From contig CM076961.1 in assembly GCA_039566865.1 (NCBI GenBank), forward strand, positions 5,603,501 through 5,667,500: a stretch of DNA of 64,000 nt, written 5' to 3'. Of this stretch, positions 55,839 to 64,000 are shown one piece after another (within the stretch, counting starts at the first letter, position 1; each line of letters starts with the position of its first letter). The notes under the pieces were generated by a model. It ran no database searches, was not told the origin of the DNA, and saw nothing but the letters and a program-made list of their open reading frames with translations. The translations under genes were made by a program, and so were the position numbers. The stretch comes from Aurelia coerulea (Eukaryota; Cnidaria; Scyphozoa; Semaeostomeae; Ulmaridae).

Positions 55839-58800
55839 GTGAGAATTAGAGTTTGGCACGTTTGTCGATGATGCACAAGGTGTCTTGAAAAATGTTGTCC
55901 ACTTTGTGTGGCTGTATGGAAAAGCTGTAGCTTAGATAGTCTCAATTTTTACAATTTTTCTCGTCAATCACAAACGAAAAATCATACGCCATTAGCAATG
56001 ATTTGATTCAAAGGATAAGAATTTAATCTAGCCACCATATATTTTTTTGATAGAAAACCTTGGTAACATTTGTACTGGTAGGTGAGACCGGGGTCAATTG
56101 TAACACTTTTTGGAAAATCAACCATATCGTTCATTTTCCTGCCCAGTTCATTTATCTGCATCTCTGCTGATCAATTTGAATGCAAAATATCAGCAAACTC
56201 TACATAAAATATCGTTTCCTTTCTCGCTTCTGCTTAGGCCCGTCAACATTGAAAATTTTCAAACTTAACAAGGATAAGGTTGGAAAATTTGGAAACATGA
56301 TGGCCCCAAGCATTGACAGAATGGAGAAAACAAACGAAAACTGAAAAACAAGAAATTTCCGATTTTGACAGGGCCAATCTCGTAAAAATTTCTCCCTCCC
56401 TCTCATTTGTCAAAATATTACAATGAAACTTCAAGGACAGATCCACAATAGGTAGCTGCTAAAGTTTTTTATTGTAGAAATGTTTCTCCTTGCAGACTTC
56501 TCGGAAAATATCTACCAAGTGGAATTTGCCCTGGCAGCATCAATGAAAAAAGGGCTTTTATTCATTTCATTTTGAACTGTATCTGTTCTCCGGGATTTCA
56601 TCAAATCCATTTTGATCTAAAAATAAGATTTAGGTATCTAACATTAAAGTCAAGTTATGAATTTTGTCTTAGAAGCCAGAAGAAGAGCCAAAATGCAACC
56701 CAGCTGTTACTTGCAGAAATATGTGGTCATGTTGCCATGTTCCAGGTAAAACAAAGAACTGATAGTTTCTAGCTGAATTTACACCAGAATCTTTGTCTTT
56801 GTGTAAACTGCCTTTGTGCGGATAGAATTGAATTTGCACCCAAATTTCATCACTAACAGGGCTATTTGAAACAATGACACGGGATTATGCCTCATCAACA
56901 CACTTAGGACCTATTTATATGAGGGAGGGGAAACACCTCACCTGCCAGACCAGAAGATGACTAGACTTGCTCCAAGTCTACTCCGCGTCTATCAGCGCTA
57001 AAATAATATATTTACCTCTGCGGAGGCGTACATAAGAGGCGACTGAGGGGCGCTGCGAAGGGGAAGCGAGGTCCGTCTTCTTCGCCTCGCTTCTCCTTCG
57101 CACCGCCCTTCAGTCGCCTCTTATGTACGCCTCCGCACAGGTAAATATATTACTTTAGCGCTGATAGACAACGGAGAAGACATGGAGCAAGTCTAGAAGA
57201 TGACAGACAAGGTTCCACCTTCTCATGGAATCCTTTGTATTTTTTGTTTCGCGTTTATATGAAGAGCACAACACCACCGGTACTCTAAACTAAAATTCCA
57301 TCTCATGAGAAGTGGAATATCTTGCATTCTGAAACCCAAACTTCTTTGAATATAGAATTAAACCCAAAATCTTTGAATGGTGGTCTCAGCTGATAGTATG
57401 TGAACAGTTCTCCTTCGAGGCTCAAAGGGGGACACAAATCATGGACAATTCCATGTCTTGGACGATCCATTTTCTTCTCTTTAACCATTGTAGCTTTACT
57501 TTCTACTCTTTATGGAGAGATGAAATGGAAGGAGCGATCTAAAAACAAAACACTGGCCTAATCTTACAGACTTTCAGATAATCTGATAGTGCTTTCGCAG
57601 CCCCGGGGGGGGGGGGGGGTGCCTCATTGTGAGCGTGGTTCGACTTGCTTCTGGACCCATTTGAATGACAGAATATTCCAGAATTCCGAACCAATTTGCA
57701 TGAATATCAGGAAATCCTTGACCCATGTGTAAAAATTTTGCGATTTGAAACAAAGAACAATTTCAGTTTGGTGCGGATTATTATTATGGGACTAATTGAT
57801 AAGGAAACTCTCAAAAAACTACCCATCTACCAGAATTATGGTCAAAACAAGACCCATACGTAGGAGACTTCATATGAGGAAATCCACCCGCATGAGCAGT
57901 ACGTCCAGTATCATTGAACAATAAAGTACCCCCCCCCCCCCTCCCGGGTTCTTTCAGATAAGGGATCACACCTTTATCCTTTGTATTTTAGTGGCAAGCT
58001 CATCAGCAAACGATCTGATTGGTAAAACATGGAGGTTCGAATCTTTCAACGAAGCCAATTCATTTCTCGTGAAAAATGGCAGTTATGCAATCGCAGAATC
58101 ATTCACTGTCGGGACGGTCTTCGGAGAAAATTCGCAGTGGCTGATTGTAGCTGGCTTATGCGGTAAAGGTAATACAGTAAAATACTACATACAGGGTGTC
58201 CCAAAAAACATGTGCGCTGTTTGAGTGGCTTCTGCGGAGCAGCCATAAATCCAATTTTTCTGTTTTTAAGATTCTTGACAGAAGAGACTTCAAATTAAAG
58301 GTTGGAACCGAGTTTGAGTAAATCTGATCACTAGTTGTTGATTTATGGAGCAAGAAATCCAAAATTATTGGCTGCCTCAAAACCAGAGGATTCATAATTC
58401 TCCATTGCGTTAAAATCAACGAAATTGATTGAAAAAAACATACCTAGCCCTGTTTTCTGATGTTTATAAGTGAGACAGATAGTCATACATTGAATTTAGT
58501 GACAACCAAGAATATTGGACATAGCTAGGGTTGCTAGGAATGGAAATGTGCAACACAAGTGCTTCAGGCCATGTCATGCGTCCATCAGATATTTTGATTC
58601 TCAAAAAGTGGTAAAATCGTTTCAAGCCAACAATATTGCGTTCAGCATGCTGCTTTGTCGATGTTATTGAAGAATATGGTCATTAATTACTCCCAAATGC
58701 GTTTCCTGGCATAACTGTTAAGTTTAAGTTCATTTAATGTTAAAATTCAAGTTATAAGGTTAAGTACGGAGATAAAATCCTCTGGTTTTGAGGCAACCAG

Positions 58801-61191
58801 TGATTGTGACTTTCTTTCTCAATAAATCAGCCACCACATGTCAGATTTACACAAACTCGATACCAAACTCTAAGTTGAAACATCTCCTATTAACAAATCT
58901 GAAAACAGGAAAGTTAGATATATGGCTCCTCCACAGTAGTCGTTCAAACGGCGCACATGTTTTTGGGGACACCCTGTATAAGAAATTAATTCTTTCGGAT
59001 CAGCCTGTGCAGTCTCACAACGAATTAAATTTGAAAACATTCTGATGAATTTCTTATGAAAAGCTCTGTTGAAAAAGGCAGGGCCAACCCAGAAACCCGG
59101 GGGGGGGGGGGGTAATTGACCAGGTTTTGGTCGGGGACGTGCCATCGAAGCTTCAAAAACAACTTATGACGCATCTAAAGAGCTAGACTCTCAAGCCAAA
59201 CACAACTCCTTGGAAGAACAGCAAGGATTAAGTTTTATAGGGCTGTAGGTGTTTATTCATAAGGTTTTTATCATTGTAAATAGATGTTATCTATATTACC
59301 ATTTTCTGAAGGGTAGATTTGCGTATAAATAATATTAAATGAAAAAATGAAAACAATGAAAAACATACCCGTTCCTTATGCCAATCTTCCGAAAAAGTAT
59401 ACCTGACCTCATACCAATTTTCCGAGAAAGTACACCCGACCTTCTACCAATTTTCCGAAAATGTATATCCGACCTTATACTCATACCAAAATCGCGAAAA
59501 TCGATACCGTTCCTTATACCAAATCGTGAAAATCGATACTGTTCCTTATAGCAAATGGTGAAAATCTATACCCTTCCCGATGGCACGTTCCCGTATCCAA
59601 AATATTTGTAGTGCCCCCTCCCCGGGCCCAGAAATTCAAAGACTCCATGATTGATAAGAAATGCTTTTTCTTATCAATTTCATTTCAATTTCAATTTCAA
59701 TTTCATTTGAACAACAAATTTAATCTACTACATTTCTACTTGTTTGAAATATTTGAATAGATAAAGAATAAAAAATCGTATTTTACTTTAGTATGAAAGG
59801 CTCTGAAAAAGGGCACACTCACAGTAATTTCAGTCTGTATTGTAGGGTACCTAAACTTGTTTCTGGAAAAAGTCTGGAAAAAGATTCTCATATTTGTTTT
59901 GTTTCACAAGTTTATATTCTAAAATAAACACTTATAAGAAACTGGAAAAACTTCAGGCTCACTAGTGTTTTTAAATTTTGAAACATATACCGGATGAACC
60001 AGAAAAAAGTTACCACTTTTAAAAATTCGTAGCACCACAAGTACTTGACATGGATATGAATGATTCGAATTCTAGTTAAAAGCCAGAAGGTCAAAGAATT
60101 TTGTGATTTTCTCGTCTTCTTACGAGCACTGCAAATATAGGTAAAATCAACTTTACAAAAAAATCATGTTTTCAAAATGACTGAAAAAGTGCATAAAAAC
60201 ACTTGATCAAGAAGAAATTTCCACTGCAATCTATTCTCAAAGGTGTACAATCTATTATCAAAGGTATCAATTTGCTGTGTCATATGGGAGACCTGAGCCT
60301 TGCACAACCTTTTGTTTTATGCAAGCTTTCCATGTGTTTGCAACAAGAAAACTTTGAATCGACGGTAGTTGGACGGTTTGCTGCTGAGGCTGTAAAGTCT
60401 TATCACATTTTATCGAAATTATCGAATATAAAATGGTGGAAAGAAATTAGATTTGTGGTGAAGTCTTTCGTAAATGTATCCGTTGGTTATTATTGCGAAA
60501 AGGAGTGATTTAATGCCGATTACTGGGATTCTGCTGCGGGTGAAGGTAGGCCCATTAGTTTCTTGGCAGCAAATAGCTTTAATTCGTCAAGGATTTTCAA
60601 AAATCAAACAAACAAATATTTTCATGTTATTCCTGGACATAATTCACGTAACATGTGAAATTTTGAAAGCTATATCTTATTTTAAGCGTTCCTGAAGAAT
60701 TCTTGAACATAGGCCAATTTTCGAAGGAATGAAATTCGATGTAATGCCGATCCCTGATGAGATTTTAACCAAATGTAAACAAATGTGGAGTGGGGGGTGA
60801 TTCAAATGATATGCTGAGACATTTTTGTACTGAGACAGGTTTTTTTCTCTACGATTGTTTGAAAAATGTGGATTTTTCTTTACTCAAAGTCAACAGGAAT
60901 CTCTATCTTTTCAAAGGTATCAGTTTTGAATCCAAATACGCCAAGAACACATTTATTCGTCACGCATCATACATTGGTCGTGTTCATAAAAACGATGGTG
61001 GTCCTACATTTTTTGAAGATGCATGCTTCAATGTTAGAAATGGTCAAGCCGATAGTCGCTTCGTGTCGTTTGAATCTGTCAATTATCCTGGCTACTTCTT
61101 GCAACATATTGCATCGGAGGTTCGCATAAAGACGGCTGCAGCAAGTCTAGAGAAGGAAAAAGCCACCTGGAAGCCACGATATCTACAGTAA
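55524..61191 (+). CDS. Secreted PAN/Apple plus AbfB-domain protein (279 aa)
   Basis: Exons 55524-55838, 56673-56745, 57992-58168, 60917-61191; all junctions agree in phase (840 bases). Residues 1-23 form a signal peptide (hydrophobic IAPIFLCIGLHFLIG, cleavage near LAA/Q). Residues about 30-105 resemble a PAN/Apple module with Cys51, 55, 61 and 77 and the CNSLAY signature. Residues 106-130 are a Cys-rich linker. From about residue 139 to the end there is an AbfB beta-trefoil with three strand repeats: FESFNEANSFLV, ISFESKYAKNTFIRH and VSFESVNYPGYFLQH, ending ATWKPRYLQ. AbfB was named from fungal arabinofuranosidases, where it binds arabinose side chains. Animal proteins use it without the hydrolase, so an extracellular sugar-binding or matrix role is inferred. 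No catalytic domain is present. It is head-to-head with TDG, 4.1 kb apart. Confidence 0.82.
56673..56745 (+). CDS. PAN/AbfB gene exon 2 (Cys-rich linker)
   Basis: Acceptor tttgtcttag and donor gtaaaa; phase 0 in, phase 1 out. It encodes KPEEEPKCNPAVTC and then RNMWSCCHVP. It is the only length and phase found that links exon 1 to exon 3. Confidence 0.7.
56962..57195. mobile_element. Near-perfect palindromic MITE with 9-bp duplication
   Basis: Arms of about 110 bases (tagacttgctcc... and its inverse), including ctgcggaggcgtacataaga. Flanks gaagatgac at 56953-56961 and 57196-57204 are identical. Mutator-like. It lies in intron 2 of the PAN/AbfB gene. Confidence 0.85.
57601..57950. repeat. G/C-run-bounded element
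   Basis: Left end agccccgggggg..., right end taccccccccccccctcccggg. It ends about 40 bases before exon 3 of the PAN/AbfB gene. Confidence 0.55.
57992..58168 (+). CDS. PAN/AbfB gene exon 3 (first AbfB repeat)
   Basis: Acceptor ttgtattttag and donor gtaata after aaag; phase 1 in and out. It encodes GKTWRFESFNEANSFLV through WLIVAGLCGK. A mariner-like MITE begins 21 bases after the donor. Confidence 0.85.
58190..58978. mobile_element. Mariner-like MITE (TACAGGGTGTCCC family)
   Basis: About 55-base inverted ends, tacagggtgtcccaaaaaac at left and its near inverse at right, with TA targets. It lies 21 bases after the donor of PAN/AbfB exon 3. Confidence 0.85.
59095..59635. repeat. G/C-run-bounded element with 33-37-bp tandem units
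   Basis: Left end acccggggggggg, right end ccccctccccgggcc. Inside, units such as ccaattttccgaaaatgtat and aaatcgataccgttcct repeat from 59385 to 59580. Confidence 0.6.
60917..61191 (+). CDS. PAN/AbfB gene exon 4 (AbfB repeats 2 and 3, stop)
   Basis: Acceptor atcttttcaaag. It completes Gly189, then encodes ISFESKYAKNTFIRH, a KNDGG turn, VSFESVNYPGYFLQH and a C-terminal ATWKPRYLQ, with stop TAA at 61189. Confidence 0.85.
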
Positions 61192-61245
61192 AGTAGCTGA
61201 TAGATATATCAAGGGGAATATCAAGGGGTAATGCTGTAGCAATGT

Positions 61246-61758
61246 TAAAGGTGGTGTGAAGCGAAAATTTTTATTGATGCAAATGAATAGCGCAGTTGAA
61301 TGATAAAGAATGTCGTTTAAATTTTTTTGATACCTTGTTTCATTTTAGAGTTATCCACTGTTTTGTAAGATTTGCTGATGACGTCATTTTGTTTGCAAAA
61401 TGTAAAGAAAGTATACAAGGTTGGCCATGTTTCCAAAGAGAAATCTAATTGAAAAACTTTGTACAATCAACATGCCTTTCTAAACATCATATTAAGTCAT
61501 GAGGCAATTTTTATAACATCTATTCAGCTCAGCTGGAATATTTCTTACCACTGTAACCTTTCAAAAATCAGATACAGTTATATTTCCATATGTTATCCTA
61601 GTAATTTGCAAACAAAATGACGTCATCAGCTGCAACTTAATTTCAGTGGATAACTTGAAAACGAAATGAGGTATCAAACAAATTTAAACGACATTCTTTA
61701 TCATTCAACTGCGCTATTCATTTGCATCAATAACACTTTTCGCTTCACACCACCTTTA
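61246..61758. mobile_element. AAAGGTG-family MITE, best preserved copy
   Basis: Ends taaaggtggtgtgaagcgaa and ttcgcttcacaccaccttta. TGACGTCA at 61379 and 61618. It starts 54 bases after the PAN/AbfB stop codon. Confidence 0.85.
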
Positions 61759-61884
61759 AAGTATTTCAAACGAATGATTTTAAAAGAAGAACTTATGCTA
61801 CAGGGTATAAATTTTATCGATAGTGACGATGTTTCATATGGTAATATACGAATTTTTTATAAGAAGCCGCTTATATGAAACGGT

Positions 61885-62296
61885 TGGCTCAAATAAGGGC
61901 GCCTTCCTTGTAGGAAATGTGTTTATTCCCAGTATTGTAGAGTAATGGTGTCCTGTGACCCTGTACAGAGGGTGTCCCAGAACCGTACCGTGATCCAGCA
62001 GTACACAGCACAGAGTCAGTCTTCTCAATGTCGAGATGACATATGAATAACTTTGTGGTTTCAAATTCCGGTGTTTATGTAGTGCCAAGATAATCAACTG
62101 TTATACGAGCTGGCCACAGGGAATCAGACAGCGTGATCATTGATTGGTCAATACTAACAGACGTTAGAATTTGAAAATCCCTGTAACTAGAAAAACTATG
62201 ATATACACAGATAAACAGGACTGGGTCACAGGACACCAATTACTCTGTGAACAGTAGGTCACGCGTACAGTACAAGGTAGGCGCCCTTAGCTCAAT
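61885..62296. mobile_element. Foldback MITE (GGCTCAAATAAGGGCGCC)
   Basis: The left end gctcaaataagggcgccttc is mirrored by gtaggcgcccttagctcaa. The next layer ggtgtcctgtgaccc is mirrored by gggtcacaggacacc. Confidence 0.7.
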
Positions 62297-62683
62297 TTTT
62301 CGAAAGTTAAAAAACAACCCTACCTGAATCGAAAAAGCAAAGAAACTTTTGTAATATACAGTTTTAATTTTCCTATCGCACTCAAAATTGTTTTGACATT
62401 GTACAGTTATAGCAACTCTTTGGACAATATTTTGAGTGCGAATTTTGTTATTTACTTGCTTTAAGATTTTACTATGTAAATTGGGAGCCCTTCAGACAAA
62501 ACAAAATTAGCTTTACACTTCCGCCATTTAAAATATAAGAGACACGTAAGAAACATTTGGGGCATATTCTTTTGGGCATCTGAAGTCTGCGAAGTTTTCT
62601 GAAAACGGTAGACTTCGCAGAGAAAATTGCCAGTTACCAAAAAAATGCGCATTCTGAAAACGGTATAGTTGGTAGACTCATGG

Positions 62684-62881
62684 GTAGTTAGACACTGCTG
62701 GTTTGCTTCTATGGAGGAGCGCTGGATAATATGTACCTGCGGAGGAAATTTTTTATGGTACTGTGGAGGAGATAGCAAAAGAACGAAAATATCTCCTCCG
62801 CAGTACTATAAAAAATTTCCCCCGCAGATACATATTATCCAGCGCTCCTCCATAGAAGCACACCAGCAGTGTCTAACTATT
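62684..62881. mobile_element. Near-perfect palindrome (TTAGACACTGCTGG family)
   Basis: Two arms of about 95 bases (gttagacactgctggtttgc and its inverse) around a short centre with gcaaaagaac. It would form a long hairpin. Degraded relatives lie at 10506 and 40452. Confidence 0.8.
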
Positions 62882-63445
62882 TATGGTTTTTCAAGGTTTC
62901 TTGAAGGGACTTTCTCGAGAATATTCTTACAAAGTGACCGATATCAACCAAAGAAAATGCTGAAAATAATTGTGCATGTTTGCTGTTCAATCAGATATTA
63001 CAAAATCGTATTGCCTATATATTCAGGGAGTAGGAGCCATTCAAACAGCCCACATTTTTTCTGACTCTTCCAGTATGTTTTTGAACAATAAGATGGACAA
63101 TAAAATGGAGAAGATAATGTGATCTGTGGGGCTAAATTGCCATCAAATTTGATCAAACATTTTAGGGCTGTTTTGAAGGATTTTAAGATAAAACACTCTA
63201 TTAGGTCATTTGAAATTTAGAAATGATACAGCAAATTTTGACAAGCTAAATTTCAATTCTATGTTGACATATTTGCTATGCAGAGATGTCAGATTATAGG
63301 AGTCTGATAAATTGTTGAGAATATCTAAAAATTCTTCTGACTCACTCAAAGGAAGCCTATATTATGGTTTGTTTAAAAAAGTATTTTCTTTCTTTCACTT
63401 ATTGTCGTGTTCTTTTCCCCTTTCTTTGGCCTCTCAACAACGCAT

Positions 63446-63562
63446 GCTATTTGTGATATGAATACTTTTTCGAGAAAGTACGTACAAGAGAACATAGGAA
63501 CCTTTTGCCCCCTTTTTGTTCATTGTGCTCTCTCGAAAAAGTACTCATTTCACAAGTAACAC
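63446..63562. repeat. Short inverted repeat
   Basis: ttgtgatatgaatacttttt and its imperfect inverse aaaaagtactcatttcacaa, with a loop of about 50 bases. Confidence 0.5.
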
Positions 63563-64000
63563 ACTTTGTCAATAGGTGACAGAAAGGAAAACAAATTTTG
63601 AATAAACCGTAATATGTGTATCATGTTACTCAATCATTGTGCAAATCTTCATATTCTCGACTGTGGTGAAACAAACTGTTGCGCCCCTATTTGTTGCATT
63701 CACCTATTTCCTTAAGTTCTCTAAGGGCCTGTTTGCATGATTCCGTCTTGATGGGATATGTCGCCTAGCAGGGACATCTTGCCTAGCTGGGACGTTTTTT
63801 TCTTTTTGCGTTTACATGAGAGACAGAGCGAAGTGGGACGGGGTGAAAATTATCCACGCTTAATAGGTTTAACCGATTACCATAATAAAAGACTGATCAT
63901 TATCGCATGCGCATTGATGTCAATTTCATCCCAGCAAGGCGGGCTATTGGACTCATGAAATAGTCCTAGTTATCGCAACAACAACAACAACAATGTCAAC

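Overview
This is eukaryotic, animal-type nuclear DNA: AT-rich, with short coding exons of 32 to 315 bases separated by long introns that are crowded with transposon debris. Three spliced protein genes could be rebuilt from splice sites, reading-frame phase and motif matches. Their content (FAM194 domain, thymine-DNA glycosylase, PAN plus AbfB domains) and the repeat style (CR1/L2-like LINE tails, many foldback MITEs) suggest an early-branching metazoan. An anthozoan cnidarian is my best guess; this is inference, not proof.

Layout. From the left edge to 29701 (+) lies a FAM194-domain gene related to vertebrate C3orf20/ERICH6. Fifteen or sixteen exons are visible and its 5' part is probably outside the window. 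From 51417 down to 34891 (-) lies a complete, in-phase thymine-DNA glycosylase (TDG) gene of seven exons and 227 codons. It is convergent with the FAM194 gene. From 55524 to 61191 (+) lies a four-exon gene for a secreted 279-residue protein with a signal peptide, a PAN/Apple-like module and a C-terminal AbfB beta-trefoil. It is head-to-head with TDG. The three genes show no sign of a shared pathway.

Mobile DNA fills most of the rest. TDG intron 2 holds a nearly intact CR1/L2-like non-LTR retrotransposon (about 40921-45090, minus), broken by a single-base frameshift. Its N-terminal region carries a 2A-like ribosome-skipping motif just before the endonuclease. Seven further LINE pieces occur, six of them described as separate entries. 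At least ten families of foldback MITEs are present. Some have diagnostic target duplications: 9 bp (Mutator-like), TTAA (piggyBac-like), TTA (Harbinger-like) and TA (mariner-like). Several are nested in one another. There is also a tRNA-derived SINE, a 124-bp minisatellite, long palindromes and many G or C homopolymer runs.

No functional rRNA, tRNA, CRISPR or bacterial-type feature was seen. Repeat family names come from termini and target-site logic read by eye, not from database searches. Gene models are splice-site readings without transcript support.
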